Below are positions 12,101-24,100 of a stretch of DNA of 64,000 nt, piece after piece. The stretch spans positions 16,513,791-16,577,790 of the forward strand of contig OX336344.1 of the NCBI GenBank assembly GCA_946902875.1, given 5' to 3'. The DNA comes from Nematopogon swammerdamellus (Eukaryota > Arthropoda > Insecta > Lepidoptera > Adelidae). Each line of letters begins with the position of its first letter. The first letter of the stretch is position 1. A model generated the notes under the pieces. That model was not told the origin of the DNA. It ran no database searches and worked only from the letters and a program-made list of their open reading frames with translations. A program made the position numbers and the translations under genes.

Positions 12101-15100
12101 CCATGGACACCTTCTCTCTCTTCTTGGAGTATCACCATTGACCGAAGAAACTCTTGCGGACGCAGAAAAGTTCATGGTGAGATTATACAAAATAAACTCT
12201 CCTGTAAACACAACAGATGCAGCAAGGCATCTCCACTACTCAAAAGTCACCACAATGAGGCGCTGCCGACAACTTCAGATGCAGCTCGATTGCATATGCG
12301 CCGGGCGCATTATCAAGCGTTCATCTGGAGAAATGCGCACTTTGGAGAAATCGAGCTGCTTTCTCTAAAAGACTATGGCTGGCACCAGGATGGTGACAAG
12401 CTGACTCCAGTGTTTATCACTTCAAAAGCCGTTCCTAAGGCTTGCAAGGACTTCTAACATGCGGCTGTAAGGCAGGATGCAAAACTGCAGCTTGTGTTTG
12501 TCGTCGGGAAGTCAAGCAATGTTGCACACCAGGCTGCTATTGTAAAGGGATATGTGCCAACGGTGAACTATGGAACATACGGAATGATTGGTGGCCAGGA
12601 AGGTGTGCCTCGACTGTTTTTTTTTTCTTGATACTTATGCGATGTATAATATAAAACATTTTTATAACGTGTTTAATAAACATGATGTTATTCATAACTC
12701 AAAAATTGCTTATTTTGCCTTTTTATGCCCATTTTTTTACCAAAACAATTTATTAAAAATTGGAAATGCCCAATTGTAAAGTAATTATAATTTTTTATTG
12801 TTTATATTTTTTAAAGCACCATTAAATTCATATCACCTAGGAAATATAATATTACTGTAAATTAGTAAATAAATATACGAGTGTGATGCTCGAGCATTAT
12901 TTTTCGAAGCTCGCGGCGGCGGCGGCGTCTGCGCTGCGAGCTGTAAATCGTGAACGAATACTCGTACGATAATAAGTCAGGTCTTATTTTGTAGGTAAAT
13001 ATATAAAGATTAGTTTTGTTTTAGACCATTTTATCACAGCTTCGGCGGTTTTTATAGAAATAGAGTGCAAATGCAAAATAAAAAAAAAAAAAAAAAAACA
13101 TTAAGTTTGGGTAGATGTATTTCAGAGACTATTAGTCCTATCAAAACAATTTGTACCACATTATTGTAGAGAATTTAATGAAGATTATGTATGCTGAAGA
13201 TATTTTTTGTATAGGTCCAACAGTTTTTGTATAAAATAAAAAAAACCGCTGATAGGGACACATTTTAGGGCTTGGGGGGGAAGGAAGGGGGGGGAGGGGT
13301 TGGCACCGGGCAGAATCGGATTCAGCGGGGCCTAATTAGCCTAAAAAAACCAGGTGCCAAAAAGTTTCACGAGATGCCGCTAGAAGGTGAAAACAGAACG
13401 AATTTTAGATTTTTCCGCCAGTCTAGTTTGAAATTGGACAATATTCCTACAGACACGCGCGCCAGGCCAACCACCGCTCTCGCATGGCAGTTATAGATCG
13501 AGCGACGTATCGGCGAGGCCAGGATCCTCATCGGAAAGTTATGCTGCTTTAGTTCTGGGAATACTAGACCAAAAGTCATACGCTTCGTGACGAAGGCTTT
13601 TGGTGGAACTATAATAAGCCGGACACAGCCTAACTTCCACACCTTGGTCACGGAGCGCATAGATGGCCTAAAGCAGCGAATTAGCGCGTGGGCACAACGT
13701 ATCCCTCGCTAAAGGTAGCGTGTCCACGGATACAAATAGAATCGTCAATTCCAGAGCGACCAAAGGTGGTTATACAGAAACAGAGAGCACCCGAACCAAC
13801 AACTGACAGACAAGGTCCAACCGATCAGCCATGAAAATGCATCATTTTGGAAGACATCTGGTCGGATCCTGTTCGTCACGTGGAGGGTGAATGGATGAGA
13901 GCTGTAGAGAGGTCGTGTCAGTAACTGGAACCGATATGTCGCCAATAAACATCGGCAAAGAGGACGTAGGCTTAACCATCCGTCAGACACTGAATTGGAA
14001 ATCACCATTGCCGGACGGATTGCAGAACTTCTGGCTGAAATGGTTCAGAAGCTGCCACTCCCGCCTGGCTGTTCAATTCCAGGATGCCCTCGAACGTTGG
14101 TCAGTCAGTCAGTCAGTCAGCGTGTAAGCGTCCACTGCTGGACATACGCCTCTCCAATTTTCCTCCAGTCCTCCCGGCCTTCAGCGATACGGAACCTCTG
14201 ATTTCCGCCGGCGTACTTGATGTCGTCGTCCCACCTGGCGGTGGGTCTTCCCACACTCTGTTTTCCTGTCCACGGCCGCCAGTGTAGGACACGCTTACTC
14301 CATCGGTCATTGTCTCTACGGCTAACGTGCCCAGCCCACTACCACTTGAGCTTAGCCACCCGGTGTCCAATATCGACTACTTTGGTGCGTCGGCGGATTG
14401 CCTCGTTACGCACCATCCACGTAGCGATATTTCCAGCATGGCTCGCTCCATTGCTCGCTGGGCAACTTTCAACTTTTGGACAAGAGCGACCGTCAGAGTC
14501 CACGTTTCACACCCGTACGTCATAACCGGGAGGACACACTGGTCATATATACGGGTCTTTAAATTTTGCGGAAGGTCAGACTTCAGGACGAATTTTAATT
14601 TTCCAAAGGCAGCAGCAGTAATTTTCGAACGTTGGGTTCTCTCGGAATTTATGACCACTGCACTGGTGTCACCCACCTGCTCCATAAATCTGGTAGCAAC
14701 GTGAAACCCAAAAATTACGGACCTATCATTTGCTTGCCTACCATCTACAAGCTCAGGAGCTTCCAGGAACATTCATTCTGATGCACAAAATATCACATTA
14801 AGGACAATAATATCTTGTCCGTTGCTAAGAATGGATGTCGGGCTGGGTCCCGCGGTTCTAAGGAGCTTCTCCTCATGGACATGACCATTTGTCAGCAGGT
14901 CCGATGCAATCGAACGAAAGTTTCTGCTGCCTGGAGAGACTACAGGAAGGCTTTTGACTGTGTTCCGTACATACTAAGAATACTGGAATTATACAAAATT
15001 GACACAAATATCTACAATATCAGCAGTGGAGCACTATCCTTAGTGTTCTAGGTGGCGGACGGATTCCGGTTGCAGACGACCGGATTCCCATACGGCGGGG

Positions 15101-18100
15101 GATCTTCCAGGGAGACAGCCTGAGTCCGCTTTGGTTTTGTCTGGCTCTGAACCCTCTTAGCACTCTGTTGGAGGACTTCGGACTGGGTCTTCGAAAAGTA
15201 CGTTCTCGAATATCGCACCTATTTTATATGGATGACCTCAAACTGTTTGCCGGGTCGAACACCGAACTAATGTCAATGATCAAGATAACCGAAGGGTTAA
15301 GTAACGACATTGGAATGGAGTTCGGCTTGGAAAAGTGTGGGACCATTCATGTGGACCGTGGTGTGGTCGTGAGCATCGGCGACATACAGTTGTCAGAGTC
15401 CGTGAGTGTTCAGGTTCCTCTCCGAAGAAGAAACTTATAAATATCTGGGAATATCGGAGAGTCTCAATATACGGAATACCGACATGAAACAATCAGTTAA
15501 GGAAAACATTTTCTGCCGTCTTACAAAAGTGCTAAATAGTCTTTTGTCAAGCGGCAATAAAATTCGTGCCTATAATGGTTGGGTCATGCCTGTGCTCGTA
15601 TATTCTCAGGTGGACTCAGGCGGAATTGTACTCACTGGACAGAAAGGTCAGGACGCTGATGACGACATCCCGGATGTATAATCCGCGATCATCGGTCATG
15701 AGGTCGTATACCCTCAAGAAGTGTGGAGGTCGAGGGATGTTTAATCAAAAGATACAGCCTTAGATTTTATACTAGCAAACTCACTCAAATAAAATCAAAA
15801 CCTTTAGGGTATTTCCTGTTCACCAAGAATCATGAAATATGGTAAAAAGCACGACTAACAGCACAAATAAAGGAAAACATTCGAAAAATGTAAACTTGTA
15901 GTTAAAAGACATTAAAAAAAAATAGCTTATTTTGTATGTCAAGACCCCTTTTCCCAGGAATGGGTCAAGATATCAAATTGAAATTAATATGAAATACTAT
16001 GTCTATATATGTCTACTAAGTCTGCGATGCCTTCTAGATGTAGAAAATGCAAGCTTCTAAATCAACGCAATCAAAAGATACGGCCATTTATGTCATTTTA
16101 AAACTCGCAAACTCACCCTAATGAAATCAAAACCTATAGGGTATTTCCCGTTAACCTAGAATCATGAAATTCAGCAAGAAGCAAAGTCTCACAGCGCAAG
16201 CAAAGGAAAAATCTGAAAATTATTAATTTGTAGTTATGTCATATAAAAAATATATTTTCGTATATTTCAGTCAAACAATTGCTGTAGTAGGCGTTTCGTG
16301 ATTTTTTAAAACATAATTATTTTTGTACATACATAATACAAATATATTGTGTGATGGTACTTATTGTGGATGGAATTTTTTAGTTATTAGTAATGCTTTT
16401 TATAAACAGTAAACTAAAAAACAAAATTGCTAATTATCGAATGATGATAAAATATGTTAATATAGTTTTAAATTAATATTAAGGGACTTCAAAAATGCAG
16501 ACAGCGAAGTTGATCTACCCCGGCTCAAAGGTCTACATCAACGACTATGACAAGACGATCGACCCCAGCGTGATGGACGAGCACGCTACTGCCGCCATGA
16601 GAGATTTCCACAGCCTTATCCGAGGAGCTCTCTAGTAAGATTCATGTACACTAAACGTATTTTTAGAATTAATTAGACTCTTAAAGTAAGATTCCACCTC
16701 TTTATTCAATGGTACCTAGGTCTTCAATTTCCTTACGCCCAATGAGCGCTTTTTGACAATAACTGACTATTTTTCTGACTATAATTCCAACATGACCGCA
16801 CCACCGAAGCATTTCTTTCACAATCCTTGTCGATATATCTTCTTTCCGACGACAGCGCTCTCGCACTACAATATTTCTCAATCTGTCTTTCATTGTAACT
16901 CCACACATACTCCTACACATACCAATTCCACAGCATTTATCCTGCTTTCGTGCTTTGTCTGCTATGCTCAAATTTAACTGCTGTACATGGCACTGCAAAG
17001 GTGTGGAATGGGTTTCCGGGGAATATATTTCCCTATTCCTACAATCCACGGATCTGCAATTCGTGGGTTAAGAGCCTTTAACTCTTCCGTTCGCAGCTTG
17101 CAGAACGAGCTGAGATTGTTGACAAACGCCCTCCGCCTCAGCGATCATTTAAATCGCCCACAAGTGTTGGAGAACGGCAGCTCCATGGATAGTTTGTGTC
17201 GCGGATCCACAACACAGTCGGAAAGTGCACGCGACCAATGGTGGACCTCAGAGATCACCAAGTTCCTCTTCAGGTAAGTTCAAATAAAACAACAACATAT
17301 TTTAAAAACTATGAAAGTGGGTGATGAAACAAAACTTTCTTATTTTGCCAAATTCGGCAGCTTTTTCGTGATTTCATCACTCAAATGTTCGCAATAAGTT
17401 CGCATAATACTCGACGTTGGATGTTTTGCTTTTTTAAGATACTCCATGAAAATTATCCCACACGCATCCCAAATAAACAAAAAATTACGCCATGACCTTG
17501 CCAGCAGTTGGGACTCTTTTAGCCCTCTTTGGAACCGGTTCTCCCCTTTGAGTCCATTGTTTTGACTGCTCTTTCGTCTCAGGTGTGAAATGATCGTCCC
17601 ACGTTGTTAGTCCATATTGTTACTAATAAAAGCAAAAATTCGGCTTTATTATAGTGAAAGCATCGCCAAACACTCGATCGAAACATCCCTTTGGTAGGTC
17701 ATACTTCAGAGGTGCTCCCATATCAATTTTATCGAAATTGATTCAGCGGTTACCTTCAGCAAAACTTTTGATGTGGACTTTTTCAGCAATAAAAACATAA
17801 GCATGTCGATACCTCAGCACTACTTCAGAGGTTATATGAGTTCTTAGAGGTTATATGAGTTACTTCAGAGGTTCATTCTGCAACAGCTAAAAATTTTGCA
17901 GTTTTCAGTTAAATATGCCACCATACAGCGTGTAGGCTTAATCCACTAGTTCAATAAAGCACTTAGTTCCAAAGGACCCTCACACATATCTTGACAAAGA
18001 TGTGTCCCTCTGTTTCTAAAGCAATTTCCAGACATTTGTTCATTTCGGAGTAGTTGCAGTGTAGTATTGACGTGTCGATGTACTTGACACATGGCGAATA

Positions 18101-21100
18101 ATTCTGTACCACTTCAACCGATTTCGATTTCGATTATTATTTTTTATGCAATATTACTAAAAAGAATGAAATAAAAACTGTTCTAAAAAACATAAAACCG
18201 TCTTAAAAAAAAAAACAAAAAAATTGAACTGAAAAATATTAAATAATATTTTGAAATTTTCTCTGTCATTGTATTGAAATATATTAATCGATATTGTGAT
18301 TCATATTCGGACCCTTGAGTTGAAGCACAAAAACACACCTGAAAATTGATAGATTCACCCCTTTTGTGCTAATTTAGAGGATAATCGCTCATCCCGAATC
18401 GGATCCGATATGCCGTGCGAACATCTGGGAAGAACTGTTTAGTTACCGCACTCGTAGAGCTGTCGCTGTATCTCTGTTGCCATTTTTCCAGAATGCGTTC
18501 ATGAATGAACCTTTTTGCTTATGATAGTGGGAAACTTGAATACTCTGGCGCAGTCTTCTTTTTCAGAGCCGCTTCTTTAGTCAGATAATCGGCTCTCCCG
18601 TTTCCCGGGGTAGTCACATGAGTACGGAGCGAGAAAAGTCGAAGACTGCCCCCCCTCTCATTACTATGGATGGTGCTGAAGTTGGCAATGAGATCGAGAG
18701 AGGACCGGGAGTCACTGAACAGACAGGCCATCTCGGTTGCGTTCGATTCAGTGCCCATTCAATCGCCTTATGGATAGCGAATAATTCCGACTGTGCTTTC
18801 GAGCCGAAATTTCCGATGGTGTGTTTCCCGGGCTCCGTTCCAGTAGGTGAGCGCTGAACCTACTTTACCCTGGATGTTACTGCCATCGATATACACTCTG
18901 ATACTTCCCAAACCGAGCTGGCTATCCACCTCCGGACATAGTTTCTCTACAGGCGTGTATTTGAAGAAGGTGGGCCGGAGGGGAAGCCTAGTGTAGGGTA
19001 AGTGCCCTTCCACTTTACGATCAGCTACTTCATAGAGGGACATTCCACGTTTTACCTCGTATAATTCCTTAGCTTCCTGTGCGCTCAAAACCAGAGGCAA
19101 CAGACGCACCAAGGTGACACACGATGTGAATGCCACAGTCCGGTAGGACTTTAATATTCTAATGGCAAATATTCTTTGAACCGTTTATTTATAACGTCGG
19201 CCCATGCGCAGGCGGCGTAGAGCTGGATCGGTTCAATCACCGAGATGTAAATCGATTCGGAATTCAGACCCCATATTGCTCATGCCACTATTCATAAAGC
19301 TTTGGATATATTGACCGTCTTTCTGCATTGGCTTTCAATGTGTTCCCCAAATATTAGTATTTCGTCGATCGTCAGGCCCAGCAGTTTTATTTTGCTTGTC
19401 CGTTTTATTATTACTAAGACCATTCGAGCTTTGGGTTTAGTACTGATTTGATGCTGGTTTACCGGTTCCTTTGTCATAACTTTCCTTAGTTCGTCGCGTC
19501 GGTTGATGGCCGCCGTTGATGTCGGAGGTGTTTTGGTCCGTGCGGGGAATCGACGATGTGGCGTCGTTTATTCTGTTTGGAAGGAGCAGGCTCTCTGCCC
19601 CGGATTCGGCCGCTACAGTCGAATAAAGTGAGAGCTGTGACGACCGGGGCGTGTCGGAAAGGAAGCGATCGATGCATACGTTCGCTTGGACTACGATGTT
19701 GAGGTTGTCTCCAGAGCACCCCGGGGCGCGGGCGCGCAGCCGCTTGAGTTGGTTGCAGAGGAGTAAAGAAAGCGATCGAAAACAAGGGCAAGGTGGCGCT
19801 CGCGCCGGCTTCGTAAAGGGTTTGCCAGTTTGACAGCTGTTACTTGCCAAGTTCGCGGGTAACTTAAAATGTTGCTCTGTTCATCCCACCTCTTTGCCCG
19901 TTCTCCCCGAAGCGAAGGTCCGATTGCGAGGTCCGCATTCCGCACGGTCGCAGTTAGTTAGTTCCATTGTTCGCTCTTCGAGACGGTAAAGATGCGTCCG
20001 CTGCGTGCGACGGAATTTGCCCCGCGTCTGTTCTTGTGTTTGGGGCCATCCTACATCTTGCCCACACGCACAGCATCTCTCGTGTCGTACGGAAGCACAG
20101 TAACAACTGTTTAAGCACTCTCAACAGTGAGTTATAATTAAATTTTAAAACGCGGTTAAATAAATTAAATAAAATGTTTTAGATCTTATTTCGTGGTTTA
20201 AAGTCATAAAATGTACTCGTATCTTATTCTAACAATCCTATAATGATGAGCCTGTACAAATATGTAAGTTAACTAAGAACATTCACATCAGTTCTATTTT
20301 ACTACTTGAATAATAATAATTATGATCCAGAAAAGTCAATGAAACATTTTCATTCGGAGGAGATCTCCGAATGGCCGACATCGAGCGGAGCCGCAATCAC
20401 AACCTCTGCAGCTACGCGGCGGCCAGGGCTGCTTGCAACTTGAAGCCTGTTAAGAGCTTCGCGGACCTCACTGGCCTAATGTCCGTTGTGGTAAGGAGCT
20501 TGTAATGATTAAATTAATATTGTTAATAAAACTGTAGGTTCCTTCCCTTCTTACCTTACTAGGTGGTAGGGTTTAACCCGCTCGGGTTGATACCATCGCA
20601 CTGAATGAAAGGTCGGTCGAAGCGGCTGTGTAAATAGTTAGTGTTTTCAAACGGCAAGACCAAAGGGAGTTACTGACATGGCACATAGTTCACCAAGGTG
20701 TTATTGGCTGACAGCGCGGATGCTGTAGGTGATGTAGCGAGCCGTGTAAGATTCAGTAAAAAAAAAATTATATCTATTGATGATATTTATTATAAGTTGC
20801 TGTATTATTTGGTTGTAATTGTAATTTCAGGTATTTAAACATTATATTCGAAGCATCAGACCGCACTGAATGATATGAAAATAGTTCGTGAGCTAGAAGG
20901 GAAGGGATCTACAGTTTAACTTAGAATCCGAACCACGGTCAGCCTCCAATGGTCTAACGGTCACCAATCCAAGTTCGGACCGCGCCCAGGTGTCACGAAC
21001 ACGAGGTGTCAGATCACGAACAACAGTCGACCGAGCGCACCACTGAGCTACCGAGGCTGAAAAGTTCTAAAGATATCAGTATAAGAACTGTTATATTAAC

Positions 21101-24100
21101 CCTTTGTTCTCTTTTCTTCCACCCCTTAGAACATAGCCGCCCTAAGGACGTTCTACTCGAAAGTGGAAGATATTGAACTGGTGGTGGCCGGCTCCTTGGA
21201 GACAAATGTAAATGGAGCGCTGGTGGGGGAAACTTTCCAGTGCATCATGATTGAGCAGTTCGGCAGAACGAGAAAGGGCGATTCTTACTTCTACGAGAAT
21301 GGAGCTGATCCCAAAACACGCTTCACTTTAAGTTAGTATTAGTACATATGTGTAGGTAATTATAGGGTGTGATAGGTCCAAAACCCTGTTACCGAAAAGG
21401 TCCAAACCCCTGTTACCGAAATAGGTCCAAACCCTGTTACCGAAATAGGTGCAAACCCTGTTACCGAAATGGGTCCAAATCCCTCTTACCGACATAGGTG
21501 CAAACCCCTGTTACCGAAGTAGGCGCAAACCCCTGTTACTGAAATAGGTCCAAACCCTGTTACCGAAATAGGTGCAAACCCTGTTATCGAAATATGTCCA
21601 AACCCTGTTACCGAAATATGTCCAAAACTCTGTTACAGAACTAGAAATAATAAAGAAGGTTAAGTGTGGCCCTTGTTCACACATAGAGGGTTCCATAGCC
21701 ATTATCTACTTGCGCAACACCGCTGCCTGTCCTATCCGCCCCGCGTGTAAACATTTTGTAATTATTAATTCCTATTCTTTGTAGACTGTTGTGTTACATT
21801 TTATTTACATGTGTTACAATTCATTTAACAAATATTTTGTAAATAAAAATAATTTATTATTAATATTTTATTTATGTAGAAGTTTAAAAGTATCCACTTA
21901 GATTTATTACATAGGAACAAAACAAGTGCATTATTTTTACGAGGTACTACATTAAAGGTAAAACTACGTATTAAGTAAAGATTAATTCAAACTAAGTAAA
22001 ACTAAGTATATTTACTTGGTGGGGCTGCATGTCTCCACTGTACAGGTGCAAGGAGAAGCGTGGCCAGGCTACGGTAGATAAAATATAATATTTTTTATTC
22101 CTTATTAAAGTTTGGGGCTTTAGCCATATTCGGTTATGTCAGCCCCATAGTGACTTTAAGTTGATATATTTCAAGAAACTACTTAAACATCCCTCAAACT
22201 GAGAGAAGTTTTAAAGAATTGTATAACCTCTTGACAGCCTATAAATATTTAGTAGGTAGGTATAATATTTAACCCTTGGCTTTCCTACTCGACCGCGCGG
22301 TCGAGCCATCTCTTATGCCGGGACTTCACTTGGCTGTATGCACACAATTATTTGGCAAACATTTCCGTTTCGTCTCCCTTTAATGGCTTGTTTAGAGCGA
22401 GATAAAACTAAAATGTTTGCAACAAACACGAATACGCTAAGCCAAGTGAAGTGCCGGCATTACACTCTTCAAATTGAAACTCGACTGGCCGGTCGACCTG
22501 CGGAACATACATAGCGGAAGTTTATGTATATTGCTATTTCAATGAATTGTTCTTATTAGAACGAGAGAGCATTCTAACTAGATGATTAAAAGGTCTTTCC
22601 ATTTTCATGAAACACACCTACAAGGAATTCAACGCTAGAACAGAAAAAGCGGCCAAGTGCGTGTCGGGCCACGCGCAGGGTAGGGTTCCGTAGTTGCGGA
22701 ACCCTATCAAAATACATTATTTGATTATTTGTATAATTTTGTAGGGGAAATAAATGAATGTTAATTTGAAAAAGTTCTTCAACAGTGAAATGATGGCTGT
22801 CGTCAGTACATTTTTTAAGTTGGTCGACTATTACTCGTCAACCTGTACAGCCTACTTAGCTGTGATAGTTTTCCTTTTAATTTCGATATATATACTACTG
22901 CGGTGAATTTTTTCACATTTCTAATAACAACCGTTTAGCTGGCAGGGGGGGGGGACACTTGACTCTAACAAAAATTTGCACTTAAAAGCTTAATAATTCG
23001 CAAACGGATCCCTAAATCGACAAATGCTTTTCACAAACTCGCAATATTTTCCAAAGACCTATCCAACGATATCCCACACGATGGGGTAGACGTGAAAAAA
23101 AAAATTCATCCCCACTTTTCGTGTAGGGGAGGTACCATAAAAAAAAATTATTTCTATTTTTTTATTTTACCACTTTGTCGGCGTTATTAATATTAATACC
23201 CATACCAACTTACAACTTTCTAGTACTAAGGGTCTCTGAGCTAAGCCGCGGACAGACAGACGGACGGACAGACGGACAGACGGACGGACATGGCGAAACT
23301 ATAAGGGTTCCTTGTTGACTACGGAACCCTAAAAACTGTGAAATAAAAAACTGGTTTGGTGGTTTTTATATTTTTTTAAATAGTTTTTTATTTCACAGTT
23401 TTTTAGTAATTTTTTGCTATTAATGTACTCGGCTCGCCTCGTTTTCCAATCCGATCTTGACCAAATTGAAATGGGACCACACGGGCAGCACCAGCTTTCA
23501 AATAAAAAAAGAATTTTCAAAATCGGTTCACCCAGTAGAAAGTTCTGAGGTAACAAACATAAAAAAAAAGAATTGAGAACCTCCTCCTTTTTTTGGTTAA
23601 AACAATATATTCTGACGTGTTGACTTTGACTGAAGGTTCCTTGGTTTTCATTATTTATTTGAGAATTGATATTCAAGTCCCAAATTGTTTATACGTTTGT
23701 AATCTCTTAGCGGCTGCGTTTTCCGACATCATACATGATATATAATTTGTGTGTTCGAATGGTCAATTTTAGGTGAGAAAAAATTCGAAAAAATATCGGG
23801 CGTGTATTAAAAAAACCCCGTCTGTGCTCCTAATAATAAGTAAATCCTCACTTGTTTGACACAGATTAGTGAATAATTTCATTGACAATAAGTGTAAATA
23901 GAGTATATTGATCTAACTTCATTATTTTGGCAAACATTTGAGATTGTGTAAGTATATTTAATAAGTGGAAACTCCAATGGTTAAACACATATTTTATGTT
24001 TTTTTTTAGATCAACTAAATGAGATCCGGAAGTCCAAAGTCGCCACTTTCTTATGCGACAACGCTGACAATGTGGCAAAGATGCAGGGACAAGGCTTCAT

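Larger units (their letters stand above)
10832..13425. mobile_element. 2.6-kb palindrome (foldback) inside the LINE
   Basis: Left arm 10832-12089, loop 12090-12158 (69 bp), right arm 12159-13425. Arms begin TAGACTGGCGGAAAA and share CTAGCGGCAT, the GCTGAATCCGATTCTGCCCG block, a poly-C/poly-G tract, and the CXC-type coding remnant. Small differences between arms show some age. A 3-bp GTT at both outer edges is the only candidate target duplication. It interrupts the LINE coding region. Confidence 0.85.
10330..15760 (+). mobile_element. R2/R4-like non-LTR retrotransposon, broken and doubly interrupted
   Basis: The N-terminal part (about 10400-10831) includes DNEFMSRALEEVILEYRSAP. The middle resumes after the palindrome at 13426 with coding for RISAWAQR, then PLPDGLQNFWLKW and CHSRLAVQFQDALERW up to 14100. 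After the RTE insertion it continues with KPKNYGPIICLPTIYKL, NGCRAGSRGSKELLLMD, RGIFQGDSLSPLWFCLALNP, YMDDLKLFAG at about 15225, and an EETYKYLGIS block. The YMDD catalytic motif and GCRxGSRGxKELLL suggest the R2/R4 (Dong) group that uses a restriction-like endonuclease; the clade is inferred. Stops and frame changes show it is dead. A second 5' fragment lies at 39346 and a 3' fragment at 38886. Confidence 0.75.

Noticed and set aside
19437..19945. Overlapping minus-strand frames as a gene
   Set aside because: No conserved motif in any frame, and the GC-rich base composition alone explains the open length.
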